From the NCBI GenBank assembly GCA_017476965.1, contig JAFUXX010000066.1, positions 1-8,285 of the forward strand: a DNA stretch of 8,285 nucleotides, in the 5' to 3' direction. A model generated the notes under the pieces. It did not search any database. It was given only the letters and a program-made list of their open reading frames with translations, and was not told where the DNA came from. Shown here in pieces: positions 1 through 7,500 of the stretch. Within the stretch, counting starts at the first letter, position 1, and the number at the start of each line of letters is the position of its first letter. A program made the translations under genes and the position numbers. The DNA comes from Kiritimatiellia bacterium. Lineage in GTDB: Bacteria > Verrucomicrobiota > Kiritimatiellia > RFP12 > UBA3636.

Positions 1-287
1 AGCTGCGGCGGGAGCGGCTCGCCGCAGCACTTCGCGAGGTTGGCCGAAAGCGCGCGCAGCGAGCGCGGGCCGTTTTCGACCCACGTCACGCGCGCGGCGC
101 CGCGGCTCCACGCTTCGAGCCCCACGGCGCCGGTGCCGGCGAAGAGGTCGAGGAACCCGCAGTCCTGCACCACGGCGGCTAGCATCGAAAAGACCGCTTC
201 GCGCACCGCGTCCTGCGTGGGGCGCATGACGCCTTCGGGCGGGGAGACGAGAGGCCTGCCCCGCAGCGAACCACCTGAAATCCTCAT
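1..287 (-). CDS. rsmD: 16S rRNA (guanine-966-N2)-methyltransferase RsmD, N-terminal part
   Basis: RsmD uses S-adenosylmethionine to methylate the exocyclic amine of G966 in 16S rRNA during 30S assembly. The 95 residues visible begin MRISGGSLRGRPL, which matches the family's N-terminal MRIIxGxxRGRxL. MRPTQDAVREAVFSML (residues 21-36) matches the family's RPTxDxVREaxFn block. The SAM-binding motif I is DLFAGTGAVGLEA (47-59), and the acidic end of the next strand is VEN (70-72), where the glutamate is expected to hold the SAM ribose. The catalytic (N/D)PP(Y/F) motif lies beyond the left edge, so completeness cannot be judged. The start is the ATG at 287, where family similarity begins; the bases before it (GGCCGGA) are a poor ribosome site. 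It follows rbr on the same strand after 43 bases and is probably the last visible gene of that unit. In many bacteria rsmD precedes coaD, which would lie outside this window. Confidence 0.93.
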   Translation of the reverse strand, partial: MRISGGSLRGRPLVSPPEGVMRPTQDAVREAVFSMLAAVVQDCGFLDLFAGTGAVGLEAWSRGAARVTWVENGPRSLRALSANLAKCCGEPLPPQ

Positions 288-305
288 TCCGGCCGCACGG
301 CCCGG

Positions 306-323
306 GCCGCCCTCGCGGGCGGC
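306..323 (-). other. Short GC hairpin between rbr and rsmD
   Basis: A perfect 7-bp stem (GCCGCCC / GGGCGGC) closes a 4-base loop that reads GCGA on the minus strand, a GNRA tetraloop. It starts 8 bases after the rbr stop codon. A 12-base palindrome (CGGCCCGGGCCG, 298-309) overlaps its far side. No T tract follows, so it is not a canonical intrinsic terminator. It may protect the 3' end of a processed rbr message or weakly attenuate rsmD. In such GC-rich DNA it could also be chance. Confidence 0.35.
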
Positions 324-330
324 GCGGGCG

Positions 331-906
331 CTAGAAATTCTCCGCGAGGCGTTCGAAGTACGCCTTGGGATGGGCGCAAGCCGGGCACTCTTCCGGCGCT
401 TCGGGCGCGACGGTCGTGAAGCCGCAGTTGCGGCAGCGCCACGCGACGGGCGTCCCGTTCTTGAACATCGTGCCGCCCTCGACGCGTTCGAGCAGGCGGC
501 GGAAGCGCTCCTCGTGGTACTTCTCGGCGACCGCGATCATGCGGAACATCCGGGCGACTTCGGGGAAGCCTTCCGCGTCCGCGGTGTCGGCGAAAGCCGG
601 GTACGCTTCGCTCCACTCCTCGTGCTCGCCGTCCGCGGCGGCGCGGAGGTTTTCGGCCGTGGAGCCGATTTTGCCGGCGGGGAACGTCGCCGTGATGGAC
701 AAATCGCGCCCTTCGAGGCACTTGAACATCTTCTTGGCGTGTTCCTTCTCCTGCGCGGCGACTTCGTCGAACACGTGCTGGACGAGCACGTAGCCGTCCT
801 TCTTGGCCTGGCTCGCGAAAAATCCGTAGCGGTTGCGGGCCTGTGATTCGCCGGCGAACGCCGCCAGCAGGTTCTTCTCCGTTTGGGTTCCTTCGAGCGA
901 TTTCAT
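331..906 (-). CDS. rbr: Rubrerythrin (non-haem diiron peroxidase)
   Basis: Rubrerythrin is a cytosolic peroxidase that reduces hydrogen peroxide to water, protecting anaerobes and microaerophiles. Electrons pass through its rubredoxin-like centre. The 191-residue protein has the classic two-domain layout. The ferritin-like four-helix domain (about 1-145) carries diiron ligands at E20 (GESQARNRY), E53 and H56 (QEKEH), E94 and E97 (DGEHEEW), and E128 and H131 (AEKYH). The C-terminal rubredoxin-like domain (about 152-191) has both iron knuckles, C158-x2-C161 and C174-x2-C177. Length and ligand positions fit the classical family, so the protein looks intact. The ATG at 906 overlaps the kdsA stop (ATGA), implying translational coupling. 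An AGGGA sequence inside the kdsA end, about 10 bases upstream, could serve as ribosome site. No promoter is visible directly upstream, so it is probably expressed with kdsA. Confidence 0.97.
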   Translation of the reverse strand: MKSLEGTQTEKNLLAAFAGESQARNRYGFFASQAKKDGYVLVQHVFDEVAAQEKEHAKKMFKCLEGRDLSITATFPAGKIGSTAENLRAAADGEHEEWSEAYPAFADTADAEGFPEVARMFRMIAVAEKYHEERFRRLLERVEGGTMFKNGTPVAWRCRNCGFTTVAPEAPEECPACAHPKAYFERLAENF

Positions 907-1784
907 TTCGCGTTTTTCCCTGTTGCTTTTTTGCCGCAGACCGCGGCGATGGCGGCGAGCTTTTTCCAGAGCGGGCCCACCGAAGAAAGGGGGATGCAGT
1001 TGGCGGCGTCGGACAGCGCCGCGGGCGGGTTCTCGTGCGTTTCGAGGAACACGCCGTCGCACGAACCGGTCGCCACGGCGGCGCACGCGAGCGCGGGCGC
1101 CCACTTGGAGTCGCCGCCGCTGCCGGTGCCGAGCGCGCCGGGGCGCTGGACGCTGTGCGTGGCGTCGAACACCGCGGGGAATCCCAGCCCGCGCATGATC
1201 ATGAGGTTGCGCATGTCGGCGACGAGGTTGCCGTAGCCGAACGACTCGCCGCGCTCCGTGAGCAGGATGCGGCGGTTGCCCGTGGCTTCGATCTTGCGCA
1301 CCACCTGCGCCATCGCTTCCGGGGCCATGCCCTGCATCTTCTTGACGTTCACGACCTTGCCCGTCTCGCCCGCGGCGACGAGCAGGTCCGTCTGGCGGCA
1401 CAGGAACGCCGGGATCTGGATCACGTCGATTCCGGCCTTGGCGCAGCGCGCGGCCTGCCAGGGCTCGTGGACGTCCGTCACGACGGGCAGGCCGCTGCGC
1501 TCGCGCGCCTCGGCGAGGATGTCGAGCCCCTCGTCGATCCCGGGGCCGCGGTACGAATCGACGGACGAGCGGTTCGCCTTGTCGAACGATGCCTTGAACG
1601 CGAGCGGGATGCCGAGCCGGCGCGAAAGCGCGGCGAGCTTCAGCGCGATGCCCACGCAGTGCGCGCGCGACTCGATCACGCACGGCCCGGCGATCAGCGA
1701 CAGCGGGGCTCCCGGGCCCCACGCGACGCGCGAGACCGGCCCCCTGGCCGAGACAGTCCTGACTTTCCTTTCCGCCGATTCCAT
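903..1784 (-). CDS. kdsA: 3-deoxy-D-manno-octulosonate 8-phosphate synthase (Kdo8P synthase)
   Basis: KdsA condenses phosphoenolpyruvate with arabinose 5-phosphate to give Kdo 8-phosphate, the precursor of the inner-core sugar of lipopolysaccharide. The 293-residue protein has the diagnostic KASFDKANRSS (64-74) followed by SYRGPG, then TDVHEP (103-108) and IPAFLCRQTDL (124-134), all of the TIM-barrel active site. It carries the signature of the metal-dependent class. The first ligand position is a cysteine (GPCVIES, C35), where the E. coli metal-independent enzyme has asparagine. The remaining expected ligands are present: H210 (FDATH), E248 (LETH) and D259 (ALSD). TERGESFGYGNL (176-187) also resembles the metal-dependent Aquifex type. 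The ATG at 1784 has a good ribosome site, GGAG 7 bases upstream. An open frame continues upstream to 2015, but that stretch overlaps gluQ and looks non-coding. The stop overlaps the rbr start by 4 bases; gluQ lies 89 bases upstream. Confidence 0.97.
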   Translation of the reverse strand: MESAERKVRTVSARGPVSRVAWGPGAPLSLIAGPCVIESRAHCVGIALKLAALSRRLGIPLAFKASFDKANRSSVDSYRGPGIDEGLDILAEARERSGLPVVTDVHEPWQAARCAKAGIDVIQIPAFLCRQTDLLVAAGETGKVVNVKKMQGMAPEAMAQVVRKIEATGNRRILLTERGESFGYGNLVADMRNLMIMRGLGFPAVFDATHSVQRPGALGTGSGGDSKWAPALACAAVATGSCDGVFLETHENPPAALSDAANCIPLSSVGPLWKKLAAIAAVCGKKATGKNAK

Positions 1785-1873
1785 CGAAATTCTCCAGCGA
1801 CCGCGGCGAGGCGCGGCACCAACGGCCCCGGAACGGGCCCGTGGGGCGATTCTCCCGAAACGCCCGCGCGGCG
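1785..1873 (-). other. gluQ-kdsA spacer with an imperfect hairpin
   Basis: This 89-base gap holds an imperfect hairpin at 1822-1842. Its 8-base arms (ACGGGCCC and GGGGCCGT on the minus strand) pair at 7 of 8 positions around a 5-base loop. No T run follows, so it is not a standard terminator. I find no convincing -35/-10 pair on the minus strand, so kdsA may be read from the HU-gluQ transcript. The kdsA ribosome site GGAG lies at the left end of the spacer. Confidence 0.35.
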
Positions 1874-2860
1874 TCAAGCGCCGCCCGTCGCGAAAATCGC
1901 CTTGGCGCGGGAATCGAGCACGGCGGGAGCGCGCGGGACGCGGGCGAGGTCGAAGCCGCGGACGAGGTCCGCGGGGCGCGTTTCCGCGCCGTAGGGCGCG
2001 AGCCCGCTCCACCACGCGAGCAGGCCCACCACGCGCTCAGGCGGGAGGCCTGCCTCGCGCAACGCGCAGATTCTTGTGTCGCCGTGGCGCTTGGCGAGGC
2101 GGCGGCCGTCCTCCGCCACGACGAGCGGCACGTGCGCGTAGACGGGCCGCGGCAGGCCGAGCGCCGCCTGGATCGCGAGCTGGCAGTGCGTGGCGTCCAC
2201 GAGGTCGTCGCCGCGCAGCACTTCCGTCACGCCCATCGCGGCGTCGTCCAGCGTGCAGGCGAGCTGGTAGCCGGCGCCGTCGCGGTCGCGCGCGAAAGCG
2301 AAGTCGCCCAGCTCGCCCGCGAGGTCCAGCTCCTTGCGGCCGAGGAAAACGTCGTCGAACGAGGAAATCCCGGGCGGGGTCCTGAACCGCCATGCGGGGA
2401 CCCTGCCCGCGGGGAGCGCCGCCGCCGCTTCGTCCCACGACGCGTACCGGCCGCGGCACGCGCCGGAGTACGCGAGGGAATGCGGATCGCGGCCGTGCGG
2501 GGCGGACTGCGCGTCGGCCACGTCGCGCCGCGAGCAGGTGCACGGGTACGCGAGGCCCTTGGCGAGGAGCGCGTCCAGCGCCGCGCGGTAGGAAGCACGG
2601 CGGAGCGACTGCACGTAAGGGCCGTGCGGACCGCCGGCGTCGGGACCTTCGTCCCAGTCCAGCCCGAGCCAGCGCAGGTCCTCCAGCGCGGCGGCGGCCG
2701 CGCCGGGCTTCACCTTCGGGTGGTCGAGGTCTTCGACGCGGAGGACGAGCGTGCCTCCGCGGGAGCGGACGGAAAGCCAGGCGAGCAGGAACGTCCGGGC
2801 GTTGCCTAGGTGCAGCGCTCCGGTCGGGCTCGGAGCCAGCCTCCCGACCGGCTTTTTCAC
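1874..2860 (-). CDS. gluQ: tRNA glutamyl-Q(34) synthetase (GluQ-RS)
   Basis: GluQ-RS is a shortened paralogue of glutamyl-tRNA synthetase. It activates glutamate and attaches it to the queuosine base at position 34 of tRNA-Asp, not to a tRNA 3' end. The 328-residue protein contains only the catalytic half of GluRS. GRLAPSPTGALHLGN (6-20) holds the HIGH-like motif, and LVLRVEDLD (38-46) binds substrate. EVLRGDDL (213-220) is conserved in the GluRS superfamily, and RLAKRHGD (254-261) replaces KMSKS. A zinc site of GluQ-RS type is visible: C107-x-C109, then Y131-x3-C135. No anticodon-binding domain follows; the protein ends soon after the KMSKS region, which separates it from true GluRS (about 470 residues or more). 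The start is GTG at 2860, overlapping the TGA of the HU-like gene (GTGA). No ATG lies near the conserved N-terminus and no Shine-Dalgarno is seen, so it probably depends on coupled translation. A GluRS fragment is the main alternative, but it looks intact. Confidence 0.92.
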   Translation of the reverse strand: MKKPVGRLAPSPTGALHLGNARTFLLAWLSVRSRGGTLVLRVEDLDHPKVKPGAAAAALEDLRWLGLDWDEGPDAGGPHGPYVQSLRRASYRAALDALLAKGLAYPCTCSRRDVADAQSAPHGRDPHSLAYSGACRGRYASWDEAAAALPAGRVPAWRFRTPPGISSFDDVFLGRKELDLAGELGDFAFARDRDGAGYQLACTLDDAAMGVTEVLRGDDLVDATHCQLAIQAALGLPRPVYAHVPLVVAEDGRRLAKRHGDTRICALREAGLPPERVVGLLAWWSGLAPYGAETRPADLVRGFDLARVPRAPAVLDSRAKAIFATGGA

Positions 2861-3153
2861 ATTTTGGCCAGGATCGCCGCCTTGGCGACCTTGGAGATGC
2901 GGAACTTGACCACGGTCTTTGGGGGAATCGTGATCGGCTTGCCGGTGCGGGGATTGTAGCCCGGGCGCGCCTCGCGCTTCATGAGAACGATCTTGCCGAA
3001 GCCCGGAACCGAAAAACCGCCGGTCGCCGCAGCGCACTCCTGGGCCAGCGAGGCGAGCTCCGACAGGACGCTTTCGACCTGTGCCTGCACGAGGCCCGTG
3101 CGGGCTGAGAGAACACGAATCGTCTGGACTTTGGTGCGGGGGAGGAATTTCAT
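2857..3153 (-). CDS. HU/IHF-family DNA-binding protein
   Basis: This is a small nucleoid protein of the HU/IHF fold, expected to act as a dimer that bends DNA. At 98 residues it has the usual length. The N-terminal helical part (about 8-45) is divergent. The saddle and arm region is clear: VPGFGKIVLMKREARPGYNP (49-68) continues into RTGKPITIP (69-77), with the arm-tip proline at P68. The motif reads GYNPRTG where classic HU has GRNPxTG. The C-terminal helix KVAKAAILAKM (88-98) follows. I chose the ATG at 3153 because similarity begins near it; a GTG at 3246 would add 31 residues that look non-coding and span a hairpin. The ribosome site is weak (ACGGAAA just before ATG). It is the first gene after the dapL terminator and its stop overlaps the gluQ GTG start. 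HU and IHF subunits cannot be told apart by eye here. Confidence 0.9.
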   Translation of the reverse strand: MKFLPRTKVQTIRVLSARTGLVQAQVESVLSELASLAQECAAATGGFSVPGFGKIVLMKREARPGYNPRTGKPITIPPKTVVKFRISKVAKAAILAKM

Positions 3154-3177
3154 TTTCCGTCTGAAATCTGGGTTTGT

Positions 3178-3227
3178 CGAAAAGCCGCGCGCCCTCTTCC
3201 GGACCGTCTGGGCCGGGAGGGCGCGCG
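3178..3227 (-). promoter_or_regulatory. Leader hairpin upstream of the HU-like gene, attenuator-like
   Basis: A perfect 11-bp inverted repeat (CGCGCGCCCTC at 3186-3196, GAGGGCGCGCG at 3217-3227) can be lengthened inside by a CCGG/CCGG pairing. On the minus strand it is followed by GGCTTTTC, so it looks like a weak intrinsic terminator. It sits 32 bases before the HU start codon and just downstream of a candidate promoter, so it would form the very 5' end of the HU message. It may act as an attenuator, a stabilising 5' hairpin, or a backup terminator for dapL read-through. The stem is certain from the sequence; its role is inferred. Confidence 0.6.
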
Positions 3228-3236
3228 ACGGGCGGA

Positions 3237-3265
3237 ATTGTGCCACAAACCCGGTTCCCGCGCAA
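3237..3265 (-). promoter_or_regulatory. Candidate sigma-70-type promoter for the HU-gluQ-kdsA-rbr unit
   Basis: On the minus strand, TTGCGC (3260-3265) and CACAAT (3237-3242) are separated by exactly 17 bases. They match the -35 and -10 consensus at 3 and 4 of 6 positions. Transcription would start near 3230, giving a leader of about 77 bases. The site lies just downstream of the dapL terminator, where a new promoter is needed. The matches are modest. Confidence 0.45.
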
Positions 3266-3266
3266 G

Positions 3267-3304
3267 AAAAAATCGCGCGCCGCGGTTGCGGTTCCGGCGC
3301 CGCG
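3267..3304 (-). terminator. Rho-independent terminator after dapL
   Basis: Immediately after the dapL stop codon the minus strand folds into a stem of GCGCCG with CGGCGC around a 12-base loop. It extends by three further pairs across one bulged base. The stem is followed by ATTTTTTC (six T, complement of 3267-3272). This is the clearest intrinsic terminator in the window, and it separates the ileS-dapL transcript from the HU gene. Confidence 0.75.
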
Positions 3305-4525
3305 CTAAAGCACGGAGCCGAGGCGCTCCAGCGCGCGTTCGACGTTCTCGCGCGAGTTGAACGCGGTGATGCGGCAGCGTCCGGCGCCGGCGCGGCCGAA
3401 CCCGCTGCCCGGCGTGGTCACCACGCCCGCTTCGCGCAGGAGCTTGTCGAAAAACGCCCACGATTCCATGCCGCTGTCGAACCACACGTACGGCGAATTG
3501 CGCCCGCCCGTGCAGCGGTAGCCCCTGGCTTCGAGGAAGTCCGTCACGAGCCTGGCGTTGGCGAGGTAGCCGTCGATCAGTTCGCGGCACTGCGCGCGGC
3601 CTTCGGGCGAACACGCGGCTTCGGCGGCGCGCTGGACCGGGTACGAGACGCCGTTGAACTTCGTGCTCTGGCGGCGCTTCCACAGCGGCTGCAGCGGCAC
3701 GGCGTTGCCGTCCGCGTCGAACGCGCGGCAGTCCGACGGCACCACGCAGTACCCGCAGCGCGTCCCGGTGAAGCCTGCGGTTTTCGAGAACGACCTGAAC
3801 TCCACCGCCACTTCGCGGGCGCCGGGGATTTCGTAGATCGAATGCGGGATTTCCGGATCGCGGATGAACGCCTCGTACGCGGCGTCGAAGAGGATCAGCG
3901 CGCCGTTTTCGCGCGCCCAGGCGACCCAGCGGGCGAGCTGCGCCTTGGTGGCGACGGCGCCGGTCGGATTGTTGGGGTAGCAGAGGTACACGACGTCCGC
4001 CGGCTCCTGCGGCGGCTCCGGCACGTAGCCGTTTTCCTCGTTGCCTTCGAGGTAGACGAGCCCCGCGTAGCGGCCGTCGGCCGCGGGGCCGGTGCGTCCC
4101 GCCATCACGTTGGAATCGACGTAGACCGGGTACACGGGGTCCGGCACCGCGACGCGGGCCGAGAGGTCGAAGATTTCCTGGATGTTGCCGGTGTCGCACT
4201 TGGCGCCGTCGGAGACGAAGATTTCGTCGGGCGACACGTCGCAGCCGCGCGCGCGGAAGTCCCCTTCCGCGATCGCCTCGCGCAGGAACGCGTAGCCGTA
4301 GTCCGGGCCGTAGCCGCGGAACGTGGCGTCCGCCCCCATCTCGCGCGAGGCCTTTTCGAGCGCCTCGACGCACGCCGCGGGCAGCGCGCGCGTCACGTCG
4401 CCGATGCCGAGGCGGATCAGCTGCGCGGACGGGTTTTCCTCCTGGTACGCCTTGACGCGGCGGGCGACTTCGGCGAAGAGGTAGTTGGCCTGGATTTTCG
4501 AGTAGTTCGGATTGACGCGTATCAT
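3305..4525 (-). CDS. dapL: LL-diaminopimelate aminotransferase
   Basis: DapL converts tetrahydrodipicolinate directly to LL-diaminopimelate with glutamate as amino donor. It bypasses the succinylase, acetylase and dehydrogenase routes to lysine and meso-DAP for peptidoglycan. The 406-residue protein is a class I/II PLP aminotransferase of normal DapL length. Its N-terminus has the typical [20 protein letters not shown] (5-24), then [13 protein letters not shown] (37-49). Visible catalytic landmarks are SDGAKCD (105-111), YPNNPTG (183-189), D214 in LFDAAYEAF, the PLP lysine K248 in [12 protein letters not shown] (245-256), and R385 near the C-terminus for the substrate carboxylate. The ATG at 4525 fits the family start. 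It lies 8 bases after the ileS stop with no Shine-Dalgarno, so translation is probably coupled to ileS. A terminator follows directly. The N-terminal signature favours DapL over other aminotransferases of the fold. Confidence 0.96.
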   Translation of the reverse strand: MIRVNPNYSKIQANYLFAEVARRVKAYQEENPSAQLIRLGIGDVTRALPAACVEALEKASREMGADATFRGYGPDYGYAFLREAIAEGDFRARGCDVSPDEIFVSDGAKCDTGNIQEIFDLSARVAVPDPVYPVYVDSNVMAGRTGPAADGRYAGLVYLEGNEENGYVPEPPQEPADVVYLCYPNNPTGAVATKAQLARWVAWARENGALILFDAAYEAFIRDPEIPHSIYEIPGAREVAVEFRSFSKTAGFTGTRCGYCVVPSDCRAFDADGNAVPLQPLWKRRQSTKFNGVSYPVQRAAEAACSPEGRAQCRELIDGYLANARLVTDFLEARGYRCTGGRNSPYVWFDSGMESWAFFDKLLREAGVVTTPGSGFGRAGAGRCRITAFNSRENVERALERLGSVL

Positions 4526-4533
4526 GGCTGGTA

Positions 4534-7500
4534 TCAGTCCGCAGCGGATTTTTCGATTGCGATCGAGGCCGGGTGGCCGTTGAGGTCGAGCAGGCCGTCC
4601 GCGCCGGGGGCGAGCGGGGCGTCTTCCACCGCGAGACCCACGGCGAGCGTTTCCCCTTTCACGAAAGCCGCGTTGGCGGCGATGGCGGCGGCGGCTTCGG
4701 AATCCGTCGCGACGGCGAGGCGGATGCGGTCCGACACGTCGAGGCCCGCCTCCTTGCGCAGCGCCTGCACGTGCGAAACGAGTTCGCGCGCGATGCCCTC
4801 CGCCACGAGTTCGGGCGGGAGCGCGGTGTCGAGCGCGACGGTGAGGTCGCCGTCGTTCGCGACGGTGAGCCCTTCGTTTTCGGTGCGGCGGATCAGGACG
4901 TCCTCGGGGGCGAGGACGACGGCGTTTCCGCCGTCGCGCATGGCCTCGGCCGGGATCGTCACGGTTTCGCCGGCCTGGAGCTTCGCGAGGTCCGCGGCCG
5001 GGAGCGCGGCGATCGCGGCGGCGGCGGCTTTCATGCGCGGCCCGAGTTTCTTGCCGAGGACCTTGAAGTTGGCCTTCGCGGAGAGCGTGACGAAGCGGGA
5101 TTCGTCGGCCGCGAACTCGACGGCCTTGACGTTGAGCTCCTCGGCGATCACCGCGGCCATCGGCGCGAGGTCGGCCTCGAAGCCCGGGCGCGCGCTCGCG
5201 ACGACCGCGCGCGGAAGCGGCTGGCGGACCTTGAGGTTCTTCTGCTTGCGCAGGTTGTGGCCGAGCGCCACGACGCGCTGCGCGGCGGCCATGCGGGATT
5301 CGAGGGCGACGTCGCGCGCGGCGGCGTCCGGCTCCGGGAAGGAGCAGAGGTGCACCGATTCGGGCATGTCCGCGCCGCGGAGGTTGCGGTAGATTTCCTC
5401 GGCCACGAACGGCGTGAACGGCGCGGCGATCTTGCAGAGCTGCACGAGCACGTAGCGCAGCGTCCGGTACGCGTGGCGCTTGTCCGCGTCGTCCTCCGAT
5501 TTCCAGAAGCGGCGGCGCGAGCGGCGGATGTACCAGTTGGTGAGGTTTTCGACGAACGCGACGAACGGGCGCACGGACTTCTGCAGGTCGTAGCGGTCCA
5601 TCGCGGCGGCGACGTCCGCGACGAGCGTTTCGAGCGAGGAGACGATCCAGCGGTCGAGCTCGTTCGGGGAGTCCGGCCTTTCGAGCTTTTCCTCGTGCCA
5701 GCCGTCGACGTTCGCGTACGTGACGAAGAACGAGTACGCGTTCCACCACGGGATGAGCAGGTCGCGCATGATCTGGCGCACGCCGGCTTCGCTGAAGCGC
5801 AGGTTTTCGGCGCGGACCACGGCGGAGTTGATCATGTAGAGGCGCACCGCGTCCGCCCCGCAGGAGGAGACCAGCTCCATCGGGTCGGGGTAGTTCTTGA
5901 GGTGCTTGCTCATCTTCTTGCCGTCTTCGGCGAGCACGAGGCCGTTCACGACGACGTGCTTGTACGGCGACTTGTCGAAGAGCAGCGTGCCGAGCACCAT
6001 GAGCGAGTAGAACCAGCCGCGCGTCTGGTCGAGGCCTTCGGCGATGAAGTCCGCCGGAAAGCGCTTGAGGAACTCCTCCTTGTCCGCGAACGCGAACGGG
6101 TAGTGCACCTGCGCGTACGGCATGGAGCCGGATTCGAACCAGCAGTCGAGCACCTCCGGCGTGCGGTGGTAGGTCTTGCCGTCCTTGCGGATGGCGATCT
6201 TGTCGACGAAGTGCTTGTGCAGGTCCGTCACCTTCTGGCCGGAGAGCGCCTCCAGCTCGGCCGCGGATCCGACGCAGATCATGTCGTCCGGATCGTCGTC
6301 GTTCACCCAGATCGGGATGCACGAGCCCCAGAAGCGGTTGCGCGAGACGTTCCAGTCGCGCGCGCCTTCGAGCCAGTTTTCGAAGCGCTTTTCGCCGACG
6401 TATTCCGGCATCCACGCGACAGGGGCGTTGTTCTTCGCGAAGCGTTCGTGGAGGTCCTCGACGCGGATGTACCACGCGGGGATCGCGCGGTAGATGAGCG
6501 GAGTGTCCGTGCGCTCGCAGAACGGGTACGAGTGCGTGATGGTCGCCTGGTGGACGAGCTTGCCCTCGGCCTTGAGGCGCTTGATGAGGTCCTTGTCGCA
6601 GTCCTTGCAGAAGCGGCCCGCGCATTCCGGCACGGCGTCCGTGAACTTGCAGTCCGCGTCGAGCGGGTCGGCCCAGGCTTCCACTCCGTTTTCGCGGCAC
6701 ACGCGGAAGTCGTCTTCGCCGTACGCCGGGGCGATGTGCACGAGGCCCACGCCGTCGTCGGTCGTGACGTAGTCGTCGTTGAGGACCCGGAAAGCGCCGC
6801 GGGCGCGCTCGCTCTCGAAGTACGGGAAAAGCGGCTCGTACGTCCAGCCCTTGAGCGCGTCGCCCTTGAAGCGCGCGACCACTTCGACCTGCTCCGCTGG
6901 CTTCTTGAAGACCGCGGGGAGGCGCGCCTCGGCGAGCACGTAGCACGGGCGCGCGTCGTCCGTGAGGTCGCGCACGACGACGTAGTCGATCTTCGCGCCG
7001 GCGCACACCGCGAGGTTTTCGGGGAGCGTCCACGGCGTCGTGGTCCAGATGAGGAGGTAGACGGGCGCGGCGTTGCCGTGCCCGTCGAGTGACGAGTGAC
7101 GGGTGACGAGCGACGAGAGGTCGGGGCAGGTCGCCGCAGGCGAGGTTTCCGGAATCGAGAGGACTTTGAGGCGGCAGGTGACCGTGGGGTCCTGCACGTC
7201 CTTGTAGTTGGACGAAGCCTCGGAGTTCGAAAGCGGCGTGTTGAGCGCCCACGAATACGGGACGATGCGGCGCGAGCGGTAGACGCGCCCCTGGTCGTAG
7301 ATCTGCTTGAAGACCCACCAGACCGTCTCCATGAAGGACGGCTCCATCGTCTTGTAGTCGTGGTCGAAATCGACCCAGCGGCCCATGCGCGTCACGGTCT
7401 CCCGCCACTCGGAGACGTAGCGCAGCACCATCGAGCGGCACTGCTCGTTGAACTTGTCGATCCCGAAATCGCGGATGCCGGCCGCGCCGTCGATTCCGAG

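Noticed and set aside
40..846. Plus-strand open frame opposite rsmD and rbr
   Set aside because: Both opposite-strand genes have clear motifs; this frame has none.
1785..2015. Upstream extension of the kdsA frame
   Set aside because: It overlaps the gluQ C-terminus, looks like arginine-rich noise, and the ATG at 1784 has a proper GGAG site.
3154..3246. GTG start at 3246 for the HU-like gene
   Set aside because: It would add 31 unrelated residues translated through the leader hairpin; family length fits the ATG at 3153.
2981..5392. Plus-strand open frame of 803 codons across HU, dapL and ileS
   Set aside because: It runs antisense through three well-supported genes and a terminator, with low-complexity composition and no family motif.
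4573..7092. Long plus-strand open frame (839 codons) opposite ileS
   Set aside because: It is a mirror of the GC-rich codon pattern of ileS, is rich in Arg, Val, Ala and His in a shadow-like way, and has no recognisable domain; ileS on the other strand is certain.
7089..7116. CRISPR-like repeat array
   Set aside because: Units are 7 bases, contiguous and without spacers, and lie inside a coding gene.
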